Below the pieces are notes generated by a model that saw nothing but the letters and a program-made list of their open reading frames with translations, was not told where the DNA came from and searched no databases. Positions 1 to 7,872 of a stretch of DNA of 64,000 bases are shown one piece after another (position 1 is the stretch's first letter; each line of letters starts with the position of its first letter). The DNA is from Parapusillimonas granuli (GTDB taxonomy: Bacteria; Pseudomonadota; Gammaproteobacteria; Burkholderiales; Burkholderiaceae_B). The stretch is taken from contig NZ_JACCEM010000005.1 of the NCBI RefSeq assembly GCF_013416525.1, positions 62,001 to 126,000 on the forward strand, written 5' to 3'. The position numbers were made by a program, and so were the translations under genes.

Positions 1-725
1 TGAAGCAAACCGACGGCGGGCGTGGAGAGCCAGATGGGGATGTCCAGATCCAGGGCGGACTTGGCCAGCCGCCCGGCCAGTGCGTTGCCGTTGGTCAAGC
101 CCATGCCCCGGCCGTATCGGACGACGTCGATGGCATGCCGGGCCAGGCGCCGGCAGACATAGCGGAACGAAACCCAGGATTTGAAGGCGCGCATGAAATG
201 CCTGATGTCTTCGCCCGAAGCGAGCATCATTCCCAGGACCGTCAATTCGGGCAGGGGCGGTGCGAGTTTCTGGATGAAAGGGCCCAGTTCCTTGCCCGAC
301 AAGGGGCGGGTGACCATGGAGCGGCCGCCCTGGACTCCCCCCGGCGCCTCGGCATGATAGTCGGGGAAGACCGCCGGCATGTCGAACCGCAGAGATGTGC
401 GGGTGGTGAAGAACTCTACGGCCTGCGGGCCTTTTTCCAGAAATGCATCGACGCGAGGACCATTGAAGTGCGTGCCGGCCTGGTGCTGCAGATAAGCCCT
501 TGCGGCGCCGGGCGGTTCGATGATGCCTTGTTCGGTTGCGAGCCGGGTGCCCGGTATCCACAGCCAGCCGCCCGACCTTGCCGTGGTGCCGCCATATTGC
601 GCGGATTTTTCCACGACCAGCACCTCCAGGCCGTGGAAGGCGGCTGTGATGGCGGCCGACATGCCGGATGCACCGGAACCGATGACCAGGACGTCGCACT
701 GATAAGGTGAAGAGGGATGTTCCAT
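1..725 (-). CDS. FAD-dependent oxidoreductase, KstD/fumarate-reductase type (C-terminus cut by window edge)
   Basis: The reading frame opens with ATG at 725 and stays open to the window edge, giving the first 241 codons. The N-terminus MEHPSSPYQCDVLVIGSGAS has the dinucleotide-binding beta-strand and GxGxxG loop for FAD, followed by VEK and a GGTTARSGGWLWIPGT segment. That segment is typical of the FAD_binding_2 family (3-ketosteroid delta1-dehydrogenases, fumarate reductase-like flavoproteins). Such enzymes introduce or reduce a C=C bond next to a carbonyl; the substrate cannot be told because the C-terminal half is missing. The gene is transcribed away from the Bug gene at 985, and the 259-bp AT-rich gap between them holds a small inverted repeat. 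No signal peptide is visible, so a cytosolic location is likely. Confidence 0.85.
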   Translation of the reverse strand, partial: MEHPSSPYQCDVLVIGSGASGMSAAITAAFHGLEVLVVEKSAQYGGTTARSGGWLWIPGTRLATEQGIIEPPGAARAYLQHQAGTHFNGPRVDAFLEKGPQAVEFFTTRTSLRFDMPAVFPDYHAEAPGGVQGGRSMVTRPLSGKELGPFIQKLAPPLPELTVLGMMLASGEDIRHFMRAFKSWVSFRYVCRRLARHAIDVVRYGRGMGLTNGNALAGRLAKSALDLDIPIWLSTPAVGLL

Positions 726-754
726 AGCTCACTCCAGCTGTTTATTTATTATTA

Positions 755-768
755 ACTAATAAGTTAGT
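755..768. promoter_or_regulatory. Short inverted repeat in divergent promoter region
   Basis: ACTAA-TAAG-TTAGT lies about 30 bp upstream of the start codon of the leftmost flavoprotein gene, inside the AT-rich divergent region 726-984. Its symmetry and position would suit an operator for a small dimeric repressor, but AT-rich palindromes also occur by chance, so this is only a candidate. Confidence 0.3.
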
Positions 769-901
769 CTAATTCTAATTATGCACCAAGAGCCTTGCAA
801 GGCTAAAACGTGTCTGGAATGAATGCACATCAAGGATATGAAGCTTTTTCATGGCTAGGGAAAACCCTTTTGCTCATATGATTAGTCAGTAGCAAAATCA
901 A

Positions 902-930
902 TTGACAATAACAAATTTGAGCCGTAGAGT
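902..930 (+). promoter_or_regulatory. Sigma70-type promoter upstream of the first Bug gene
   Basis: A perfect -35 hexamer TTGACA (902-907) is followed after exactly 17 bp by TAGAGT (925-930; four of six -10 bases). Predicted transcription start is near 937, leaving a leader of about 48 nt before the ATG at 985. It would drive the Bug and amidohydrolase-like pair. Confidence 0.55.
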
Positions 931-984
931 AAAAAAACGCGAGGACGCCCGCGCGAAAACCACGAAATCCACCAGGAGACAAAC

Positions 985-1929
985 ATGTATGCCATCCGTC
1001 TGGCTCTATCGAGCCTTTTGCTCGCGTGCTCTGTGGCGCACGCCTACCCCGACAAACCCATCAAGCTGACGGTGCCGTTTCCCGCCGGCTCGCAGACGGA
1101 TCTCGTGGCGCGTTTAGTGGCTGAACGCTTGGGGGCCGAATTGAAAGGCACCGTCGTCGTCGAGAACAAGCCCGGGGCATCGGGCACCATAGCCGCTGCG
1201 TCCGTGGCAAAGGCCGCGGCCGACGGCTATTCATTGCTGATGACTTCGGCCGCCTTGCAGGCCATGAACTACAGCCTGCTCAAGCAGATGCCCTATGCGG
1301 CCGCCGATTTCGCGCCCATCGGCAAGGTCGCCTCGACCGGCATGGCGCTGATGGTGAAAGCCGACAGCCCCGTCAAGACCGTGGATGATCTGGTGCGGCG
1401 GGCCAAGGCGCAGCCGGGCAAGCTCTCGGCCGGCTACGGCTCTCCCGGCGCGCAAATCGCGCTGGCCGTGCTGAAGCACGACGCAAAAATGGAGGTGCTC
1501 GATGTCCCTTACAAGGGCATTCCAAACGCCGTCACGGATATGCTCGGCGGGCAGATCGATTTCACTTTCGTCGATTTCGGCAATGCCATCGCCCAATCGA
1601 AGGGAGGAAACGCGCGCGCATTGGGCGTTACTCCGCATGAAGGCTCCCGGCTCATGGAGGGCGTCCCCGCATTGGCGGCCACCTTCCCCAATTATTCCAT
1701 CGCCAGCTGGTATGGCGTCATGGCGCCGGCGGATACGCCGAAATCCGTCCTCGCCACGCTGGACGCCGCGCTTCAAAAATCCATGTCCGGCCCCGAGGTC
1801 GCCGCCAAGATGGCATCGATAGGCGTGGAGCCCGCCCTGATGAACGCCGCCGAGTTCGGCCCTTATATCGACCGTGAAATCCAGTCGTGGGCCAAAATGA
1901 TTGAAATCGCTCAAATTCCAAAACAGTAA
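985..1929 (+). CDS. Bug-family periplasmic solute-binding protein (TctC-like)
   Basis: The 314-aa product starts with a classic Sec signal peptide (charged start, hydrophobic core, AHA at residues 18-20), then the family opening YPDKPIKLTVPFPAGSQTD, where the usual PGG loop reads AGS. ENKPGASGT and ADGYSLL follow, both in their normal places. Bug proteins are high-affinity periplasmic receptors for carboxylates and other small organic molecules, used with TctAB-type permeases or as sensors. No permease is adjacent. An AGGAG ribosome site precedes the ATG, and the stop is 8 bp before the amidohydrolase-like gene at 1938, so the two are probably co-transcribed and concern the same compound. The ligand is unknown. 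Confidence 0.9.
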   Translation: MYAIRLALSSLLLACSVAHAYPDKPIKLTVPFPAGSQTDLVARLVAERLGAELKGTVVVENKPGASGTIAAASVAKAAADGYSLLMTSAALQAMNYSLLKQMPYAAADFAPIGKVASTGMALMVKADSPVKTVDDLVRRAKAQPGKLSAGYGSPGAQIALAVLKHDAKMEVLDVPYKGIPNAVTDMLGGQIDFTFVDFGNAIAQSKGGNARALGVTPHEGSRLMEGVPALAATFPNYSIASWYGVMAPADTPKSVLATLDAALQKSMSGPEVAAKMASIGVEPALMNAAEFGPYIDREIQSWAKMIEIAQIPKQ

Positions 1930-1937
1930 GGAACGCT

Positions 1938-2798
1938 ATGTCCGACATCATCGACTTTCGCACCCGTCCGCCCGCCCTGTCGTTTCTCGATGCGCGCATC
2001 TATACGCGGCCCGACATCCGCAACCGGTTCACGAAACAGATAGGCTACGAGCCGGCGCCGTCGGCGGAGCAGAAATCCATGGACTTGTACTTCCAGGAGG
2101 CAAACGCGGCGGGCATCGTCTATGGCGTATGCGTGGGCCGCAACACCACGCTGCTGGGCGCGGTTTCCAACGCCGACGTCGCGGCGATCGCCAAAGACTA
2201 TCCAAACAGGTTCTGTCCGGTGGGGTCCATAGAAAGCCCGACGATACGCGGCATGCTTCAGCAATATCAGGAAATCCGCGATCTCGGCATGACCGTGCTC
2301 AATCTCGAGCCGGGCGTATGGGCGCAGCCGCTTTATGCGGACGACCGCCTGCTCTACCCCTTGTACGAGCGCTGCGAAGCGGACGGCACGGTGCTGCTGC
2401 TGATGACCGGCGGCAACGCCGGCCCCGACATCAGTTACACGGATCCGCAGCACATCGATCGCGTGCTGGCCGATTTCCCCGCCTTGCAAGTCGTGGCCAC
2501 GCATGGCAACTGGCCGCATGTCCAGGAAATCATTCATATTGCTTTCCGCCGACCGAACTTGTGGCTGAGCCCCGATATGTACTTGAATGAAGCGCTTCCA
2601 GGCCTGGACGAATACCTGGCGGCCGCCAAGGGTTTCCTGCAAGACCGCTTCCTGTTCGGAACCGCGTATCCCATGGCGCCGATGGTGGAGTATTGCCAAT
2701 GGTTCACCGGCTTGCCGATCGCTGCGCCGATAATGGATAAAATCCTATATCAAAATGCTGCGCGCCTTTTGCAGCTGCAACCGGCAACAGGCAATTAG
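1938..2798 (+). CDS. Amidohydrolase-related TIM-barrel protein with altered metal-site motifs
   Basis: The 286-aa product has the size and layout of the Amidohydro_2 family (COG2159 type): a short N-terminal strand, central VVATHGNWPHV with H189, and a C-terminal DRFLFGTAYPM. Two canonical metal-ligand motifs differ. The usual D-x-H-x-H start reads DFRTRPP (R8, R10), and the usual FGSDYP near the C-terminus reads FGTAYP (A243 where Asp is expected). The protein may therefore be metal-independent, use different ligands, or have a non-hydrolytic role such as decarboxylation or lactonisation. Eight bp after the Bug stop and 17 bp before the IclR start place it in one transcription unit with both. 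The fold assignment is secure; the reaction is unknown. Confidence 0.75.
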   Translation: MSDIIDFRTRPPALSFLDARIYTRPDIRNRFTKQIGYEPAPSAEQKSMDLYFQEANAAGIVYGVCVGRNTTLLGAVSNADVAAIAKDYPNRFCPVGSIESPTIRGMLQQYQEIRDLGMTVLNLEPGVWAQPLYADDRLLYPLYERCEADGTVLLLMTGGNAGPDISYTDPQHIDRVLADFPALQVVATHGNWPHVQEIIHIAFRRPNLWLSPDMYLNEALPGLDEYLAAAKGFLQDRFLFGTAYPMAPMVEYCQWFTGLPIAAPIMDKILYQNAARLLQLQPATGN

Positions 2799-2815
2799 AA
2801 ACCAGGCCGTCCGCA

Positions 2816-3652
2816 GTGAGTGGGCGGCGCCCACTCGAGGGTTCACCCGCTTTGAGTTCGTCCGAAAAAACCCGCCGCGGCATACAGTCGATCGAAATAG
2901 GCAGCCATTTGCTCAAGACGCTGAGCGACCATGGCGAACCCATGGCCCTCCGCGACTTGGCGCTTGCGTCGGGCGTCGCCGCCGGAAAGGCGCATCCCTA
3001 CCTGGTCAGCTTCTGCAAGGTCGGCTTCGTCACCCAGGACCCCGCATCCAATCGCTATGAGCTCGGGCCGCTTGCGCTCGAGCTCGGCCTGGCCAAGCTG
3101 CGCCGGATCGACGCCGTCAAGGAGGCGTCCAAAGTGGTTGGCGAGCTGGCTGCCGCGACCTCGCAAGGCGTCGCGGTGGCGGTATGGGGCAATCTCGGCC
3201 CCACGATCGTGCAACTGGAAGAGCCGGCGCGTCCGCTGCACGTCAACCTGCGCATCGGCACGGTGATGTCCTTGCTGCACACCGCCACGGGCCGCCTCTT
3301 TGCCACCTACATGCCGCCCCGGGTCATAGAGGATGTCCTTGCCGCCGATTCCATGGGCCTGCATTACAAGAACCCGAACGACGCGCACTCCGATACCTCT
3401 TTGCAGAAGGCGACCGAGGAAGTCCGGAGGCGGGGCCTTGCGCGCGCGCTGGGGCAGCCCATTCCCGGCATCAACGCGTTTTGCGCTCCGGTGTTCGATG
3501 CCAATGGGCGCATCGCGCTGGGAATATTGATCATGGGTGCCGCGCCCGGCTTCGATAGCGATTGGGACGGCGACATGGCTCGGCGACTGCTGGCATGCGC
3601 GGCCCAAGTCTCGAAGTCGCTGGGCTACAAGCCCGCAAAAACCACGGACTAA
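2816..3652 (+). CDS. IclR-family transcriptional regulator
   Basis: The 278-aa protein has an N-terminal winged helix-turn-helix (about residues 22-80: RRGIQSIEIGSHLLKTL, then LALASGVAAGKAHPYL, then RYELG) and a C-terminal ligand-binding IclR domain (about 95-270). The start is GTG at 2816, with a second possible start (TTG) shortly downstream, so the first 10-15 residues are uncertain. It lies 17 bp after the amidohydrolase-like gene and directly upstream of the ABC/PutA cluster; the 112-bp gap to that cluster carries a phased repeat array that is the obvious candidate operator. IclR proteins usually control neighbouring catabolic genes in response to a pathway metabolite, acting as activator or repressor. 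Confidence 0.9.
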   Translation: MSGRRPLEGSPALSSSEKTRRGIQSIEIGSHLLKTLSDHGEPMALRDLALASGVAAGKAHPYLVSFCKVGFVTQDPASNRYELGPLALELGLAKLRRIDAVKEASKVVGELAAATSQGVAVAVWGNLGPTIVQLEEPARPLHVNLRIGTVMSLLHTATGRLFATYMPPRVIEDVLAADSMGLHYKNPNDAHSDTSLQKATEEVRRRGLARALGQPIPGINAFCAPVFDANGRIALGILIMGAAPGFDSDWDGDMARRLLACAAQVSKSLGYKPAKTTD

Positions 3653-3765
3653 CCCTTATTGCCTATCGGTTCTACCTGCGTTTACGATGCGGTTCAACCT
3701 ATAAGGCACACCGGTATAACCGAACCTGGAAAATGGTTCTACCGGGGTAGAAACGAGGTAGTCCA
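3646..3765. promoter_or_regulatory. Phased array of GGTnnnACC-type elements (candidate multi-site operator)
   Basis: Copies sit at 3646 (GGACTAACC, overlapping the iclR stop), 3668 (GGTTCTACC), 3691 (GGTTCAACC), 3713 (GGTATAACC), 3735 (GGTTCTACC), and a weak copy at 3757 (GGTAGTCCA) ending at the next ATG. Start-to-start spacings are 22, 23, 22, 22 and 22 bp, close to two helical turns, so all would face the same side of the DNA. The core is self-complementary (GGT...ACC). A weak promoter-like pair TTGCCT (3659) and TACGAT (3683) lies within it. It most likely binds the adjacent IclR protein cooperatively. Confidence 0.6.
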
Positions 3766-4634
3766 TGGACTTTTCTGCTGTTCAAAAACAGGCCGGCGCC
3801 GGGGCGCCCGCCCGGGCGAAGCGGGGCGCGCGGGTGCCTTGGCCGCGCCTGCTGCACCGGGCGTTCGTCGTCCTGATGTATTTATTCATGCTGAGCCCGC
3901 TGATCTTCGTGGTCTGGCTCAGCTTCTTCAAGGATGCGATCCTCTACTTTCCGCCATCGGGTTATACCCTTTCCTGGTATGCCAAGGCGATCACGGATTC
4001 GGCCTTCGTCAACGGCTTTTTGACCAGCTTCCAGGTCGCGGCGATCGCGTCGGTATGCGGCGTGGTCCTGGGCGTCGCCGCCGCGCTGGGCATCATCCGC
4101 TATCGCTTCCGGGGCAGCGATTCGGTCAACACCTTGCTGCTGTCGCCCTTGCTGATTCCCGGCATCGTGGCGGGCGTGGCCATTTACCTGGCCTATCTGC
4201 GGGTGGAAAACATATTGGACATGGACGTGGTCGGCACCTACGGCGGGCTGGTGCTCGCCCATGTCTGCCTGACCATACCCTGGACGGTGCGCCTGGTGTC
4301 CGCCAGCATGCACGGGCTCGATCCTTCCATCATCGAGGCGGCGCGGAACCTGGGCGCGCCGCCTGGTGTGGCGTTCCGCCGGATCACCCTGCCCATGCTC
4401 AGGCCCGCCATCGTCGCGGCTTCCCTTTTCAGTTTCGTGGTGTCGTTCGAAAACCTGGAGCTCTCCCTGTCGCTGGTCGGCCCGGGGCGCACCACGCTGC
4501 CGATCGCCATCATGCAGTATCTGGAATTCAATCTCGACCCCACGATTGCGGCCGTTTCGGCCATACAGATCCTGTTGCTCGGGGTGGTCATGCTGGTCAC
4601 TGACCGGTTCGTAAAACTCAGTCAGGTGGTTTGA
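3765..4634 (+). CDS. ABC transporter permease, spermidine/putrescine (PotC) type
   Basis: The 289-aa inner-membrane protein has an N-terminal basic segment, a first transmembrane helix around residues 27-50, and five further hydrophobic stretches. The cytoplasmic EAA loop, EAARNLGAPPGVAFRRITLP, couples it to the ATPase. Length and order match the second permease of polyamine/opine/Fe-type importers (BPD_transp_1). It is the first gene after the phased operator array. Its ATPase starts 2 bp after its stop codon and the partner permease follows, while the binding protein is encoded ten kilobases downstream at 14379. The cargo is not necessarily a polyamine: enzymes in the operon suggest a proline- or amide-containing compound. 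Confidence 0.9.
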   Translation: MDFSAVQKQAGAGAPARAKRGARVPWPRLLHRAFVVLMYLFMLSPLIFVVWLSFFKDAILYFPPSGYTLSWYAKAITDSAFVNGFLTSFQVAAIASVCGVVLGVAAALGIIRYRFRGSDSVNTLLLSPLLIPGIVAGVAIYLAYLRVENILDMDVVGTYGGLVLAHVCLTIPWTVRLVSASMHGLDPSIIEAARNLGAPPGVAFRRITLPMLRPAIVAASLFSFVVSFENLELSLSLVGPGRTTLPIAIMQYLEFNLDPTIAAVSAIQILLLGVVMLVTDRFVKLSQVV

Positions 4635-4636
4635 AC

Positions 4637-5686
4637 ATGGCAAAAGTAACTATTGATCGCTTGAGCAAGCAGTTCGGTTCCTCCGTGGCGGTGGCCGATT
4701 TCTCACTCGAAATCGAAGACGGCGAGCTGGTCGCCTTCCTCGGCCCCAGCGGCTGCGGCAAGACCACCACCCTGCGCATGATCGCGGGCTTCATCGAACC
4801 CACCGCGGGCACCATCCATATCGGCGACGAAGACGTCACCCGCATGCCGGTCCACAAGCGCAACACGGGCATGGTGTTCCAGCGCTATGCGCTGTTTCCG
4901 CACATGACCGTCAGCGAGAACGTGATGTTCGGCCTGGAGATGCACAAGATCCCCGTGGCGGAGCGCGACAAGCGCGTGCGCGAGGCGCTGGACATGGTGC
5001 GCATGACGCAATATCGGGACCGCTACCCCAGGCAGCTGTCCGGCGGGCAGCAGCAGCGGGTGGCGATTGCGCGCGCGCTGGTCATACAGCCGCGCGTCTT
5101 CCTGCTGGACGAACCCTTGTCCAACCTGGACGCCAAGCTGCGCCTGGACGTGCGCGAGGAAATCCGCGCCCTGCAGCGCGACCTCGGGCTGACGACGATC
5201 TTCGTGACGCACGACCAGGAAGAGGCGCTTGCCATCGCCGACCGCATGGCCATCATGTATGACGGCAAGGTGCAGCAGATCGGCACGCCCGACGCTCTGT
5301 ACGAGCGGCCCGACAACATCTTCGTGGCGGACTTCCTGGGCAAGATGAATTTCTTCGACGGCTCGGTCCGCGAGCCGGGCCGCTTCACCACGGCGTCCAG
5401 CCAGCAGATCGTCGTGCCCGCCGCCGGGGCCGCCACCCGCAGGATAGGCGTGCGCCCGGAAAGAGTCCGGCTCGAGGGCGAGCCGCAAGGGCCCAATGCG
5501 CTGGCGGGGGTGGTCGATTCGGCGGTCTACCTGGGTTCCATTCTGGACGTGCGCATCAAGCTGGATACGGGCGAGTCGGTCAGTTCGCAGCTGTCCAACG
5601 CAAGCGGCCATTTGCGCGCCTATGCGCCGGGCACGCGCGTGCATGCGTGCTTTCAGCCCGAAGACTGCGTCGTTTTTTCGGAATGA
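4637..5686 (+). CDS. ABC transporter ATP-binding protein, PotA type
   Basis: The 349-aa protein carries Walker A GPSGCGKTTT, Q-loop VFQRYALFPH, signature LSGGQQQRVAIARAL, Walker B VFLLDEPLSNLD and the H-loop FVTHDQEEAL, followed by a C-terminal TOBE-like domain of about 110 residues typical of PotA/MalK-class importers. ATG at 4637 is preferred over the upstream TTG at 4631 because a GGTGG ribosome site lies 7 bp before it. It sits between two permease genes and powers uptake through both. Confidence 0.92.
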   Translation: MAKVTIDRLSKQFGSSVAVADFSLEIEDGELVAFLGPSGCGKTTTLRMIAGFIEPTAGTIHIGDEDVTRMPVHKRNTGMVFQRYALFPHMTVSENVMFGLEMHKIPVAERDKRVREALDMVRMTQYRDRYPRQLSGGQQQRVAIARALVIQPRVFLLDEPLSNLDAKLRLDVREEIRALQRDLGLTTIFVTHDQEEALAIADRMAIMYDGKVQQIGTPDALYERPDNIFVADFLGKMNFFDGSVREPGRFTTASSQQIVVPAAGAATRRIGVRPERVRLEGEPQGPNALAGVVDSAVYLGSILDVRIKLDTGESVSSQLSNASGHLRAYAPGTRVHACFQPEDCVVFSE

Positions 5687-5700
5687 GGCCGGAGTCGCTC

Positions 5701-6576
5701 ATGGATGTCGATATCAAGGGCAAGTCCGACAAGCGCCGCGGCGCCAGCCTGGCGTTTCCGGCGTCGGTGCTGGTGCTGGTGATCATGATCGTGCCGATCT
5801 TGATGCTGTTCCGGTACAGCTTCAATCATTTCGATGCGGCGATGATGGTGGAAGGCTTCACGCTGGACAACTACGTCAAGTTCTTCCAGGACGCGTATTA
5901 CCGCGACGTCTTCTTCAGCACCGTCTATGTCGCGGCCACGTGCACGGTGCTGTCGCTGGTGCTGGGCTTTCCGGTCGCCTATTTCCTGGCCAAGACGCAG
6001 AGCCGCTACAAAAGCCTCTTCATCATCCTGCTGGTGTTTCCCTTGATGGTCGGGAACGTGGTGCGCGCGGCGGGCTGGATGGTGATTCTGGGCAACGCCG
6101 GCTTCGTGAACTTCATTGCGCAGAAGCTGGGCCTGGTGGATGCGCCCATGCAGATCATGTATACGCCGCTGGCCGTCATCGTCGGCACGACCGGCGTGGT
6201 CCTTCCGTACCTGATCCTTACCTTGCAGAGCGTGCTGGAAGGCATCGATTTCTCCATCGAGGAAGCCGCCCAGAGCCTGGGCGCCAGCTTCTTCACGGCG
6301 TTCAGGCGGGTGGTGCTGCCCATCGCCGCGCCGGGCGTCGCGGCGGGCACCCTGCTGGTGTTCATTCTTTGCATGAACGCCTATGCCACGCCGGTGCTGC
6401 TGGGCGGCACCGGCATCACCATGATGGCGCCGGCGCTCTACGACCAGATCACCAAGGCGGCGAACTGGCCGTTCGGCGCGACGCTCGCCCTGGTGCTGGT
6501 GGTCGCCACCCTGCTGATGGCCCTGTTTTCCAACTGGCTCATACACCGTCGCTACGTGAGGACGATGGTGTCGTGA
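5701..6576 (+). CDS. ABC transporter permease, spermidine/putrescine (PotB) type
   Basis: The 291-aa polytopic membrane protein begins with a cytoplasmic basic stretch and a strong first helix (residues 17-37). The coupling loop is EEAAQSLGASFFTAFRRVVLP. ATG 5701 is preceded by GGAG at 6 bp; an alternative ATG at 5683 would overlap the ATPase stop in an ATGA arrangement and add six residues. Together with the other permease and the ATPase it forms the transmembrane part of a type I importer. Its closeness to the amidohydrolase gene (38 bp) supports one transcript from import into hydrolysis. Confidence 0.9.
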   Translation: MDVDIKGKSDKRRGASLAFPASVLVLVIMIVPILMLFRYSFNHFDAAMMVEGFTLDNYVKFFQDAYYRDVFFSTVYVAATCTVLSLVLGFPVAYFLAKTQSRYKSLFIILLVFPLMVGNVVRAAGWMVILGNAGFVNFIAQKLGLVDAPMQIMYTPLAVIVGTTGVVLPYLILTLQSVLEGIDFSIEEAAQSLGASFFTAFRRVVLPIAAPGVAAGTLLVFILCMNAYATPVLLGGTGITMMAPALYDQITKAANWPFGATLALVLVVATLLMALFSNWLIHRRYVRTMVS

Positions 6577-6614
6577 TCCATCCACGGTTTTGCTGAAGCT
6601 CAAGGAGTCAAGTC

Positions 6615-7859
6615 GTGAGTGCTGTACTTTTCAAGAATGGGAATTTGCTGGATCCGACGCAGCCCGAACTGCTCGAAGGTTATGACGTGCTGGTCGAAGA
6701 CGGCAAGATCAAAGAGGTGTCCGACAAGCCGCTGTCGTCGAGCTCGGCCCGGGTGATCGATGCCGCCGGCAAGACCGTCATGCCCGGCCTCATCGACCTG
6801 CATGGCCACGTGATGGCCACGCAGTTGAACCTCAGCTCCCAGGGCTTCCTGCCGGATGCGCTGGTGATGATGCGCGCCGTGCCCATCATGTCCGCCATGC
6901 TGCGCCGCGGGTTCACCACCCTGCGCGACGCCGGGGGCGCGGGCTGGGGGCTGAAATGCGCGGTGGAAGAAGACACCATCGTCGGCCCGCGGCTTTTCAT
7001 TTCGGGCCGCGCCCTGAGCCAGACCGGCGGGCACGGCGACCCGCGCCAGCGTTCCGACCAGCTGCGGCCCATGAGTTTTTGCGGGTGCTGCTTCCGCGCC
7101 GGCGACATCGGCCGCGTGGTGGACGGCGTCGACAACGTGCGGCGCGCCGTGCGCGAGGAATTCCAGATGGGCGCGGACCAGATCAAGATCATGGCGTCCG
7201 GCGGCGTGGCGTCGCCCACCGATCCGATCGCGGCCTATGGGTATTCCGAAGACGAAATCGCCGCCATCGTCGACGAGGCGCGCAGCAGGCAGACCTACGT
7301 CATGGCGCACTCCTATACCGCCGATGCGATCGAGCGCGCCGTGCGCAACGGCGTGCGCACCATCGAGCACGGGAACCTCATCGACGAGCGCGTGGCGCGG
7401 CTGATGGCGGAAAAGGGCGCTTATGTGGTGCCGACCCTGGTGACCTACGAGGCCTTGGCCAACGAAGGCGCCACCTATGGCCTGCCGGCGGACAGCGTGG
7501 CCAAGATCGCCACGGTGCGCACCGCGGGGCTGGAGTCCCTGCAGCTTTACAAGCGGGCGGGCGTCAAGATGGGCTTCGGCAGCGATCTGCTCGGGCCGTC
7601 GCAGCGCCTGCAAAGCGACGAGTTCCGCATCCGCGCCGAGGTCCTGTCCAACTTCGAAGTCATCCAGAGCGCCACGCTGATCGGCGCCGAAGTCCTGAAC
7701 ATGCAGGGCCGTCTGGGGCAGCTGGCCGAAGGCGCCATGGCCGACGTCCTGGTCGTGGACGGCAATCCCTATAAAGACATCGGCTGCCTGCTGGGGCAGG
7801 GCGACCATATCCCATTGGTGATGAAAGGCGGAAAGATCTATCACGACGAACTGGCTTAA
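6615..7859 (+). CDS. Metal-dependent amidohydrolase of the COG1228 group (prolidase-like candidate)
   Basis: The 414-aa protein is a complete amidohydrolase-superfamily enzyme. It has an N-terminal beta-sandwich strand set, MPGLIDLHGH with metal ligands H63 and H65, bridging lysine K191 in ADQIKIMASGG, H232 in MAHSYT, H252 in IEHGNL, and D324 in FGSDLLG. The GTG start has AAGGAG 7 bp upstream. COG1228/Met_dep_hydrolase_A members include enzymes characterised as Xaa-Pro dipeptidases and N-acyl-proline hydrolases, and the next gene, 13 bp away, is putA. From that context I infer that it frees proline from a dipeptide or acyl conjugate; Xaa-Arg/Lys peptidase or imidazolonepropionase-like activity are alternatives. 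Confidence 0.85.
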   Translation: MSAVLFKNGNLLDPTQPELLEGYDVLVEDGKIKEVSDKPLSSSSARVIDAAGKTVMPGLIDLHGHVMATQLNLSSQGFLPDALVMMRAVPIMSAMLRRGFTTLRDAGGAGWGLKCAVEEDTIVGPRLFISGRALSQTGGHGDPRQRSDQLRPMSFCGCCFRAGDIGRVVDGVDNVRRAVREEFQMGADQIKIMASGGVASPTDPIAAYGYSEDEIAAIVDEARSRQTYVMAHSYTADAIERAVRNGVRTIEHGNLIDERVARLMAEKGAYVVPTLVTYEALANEGATYGLPADSVAKIATVRTAGLESLQLYKRAGVKMGFGSDLLGPSQRLQSDEFRIRAEVLSNFEVIQSATLIGAEVLNMQGRLGQLAEGAMADVLVVDGNPYKDIGCLLGQGDHIPLVMKGGKIYHDELA

Positions 7860-7872
7860 GGCCTGAATCATC

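Noticed and set aside
135-710. Plus-strand 191-codon frame at the left edge
   Set aside because: It is opposite the FAD-dependent oxidoreductase, whose FAD motif and start codon are clear on the minus strand.
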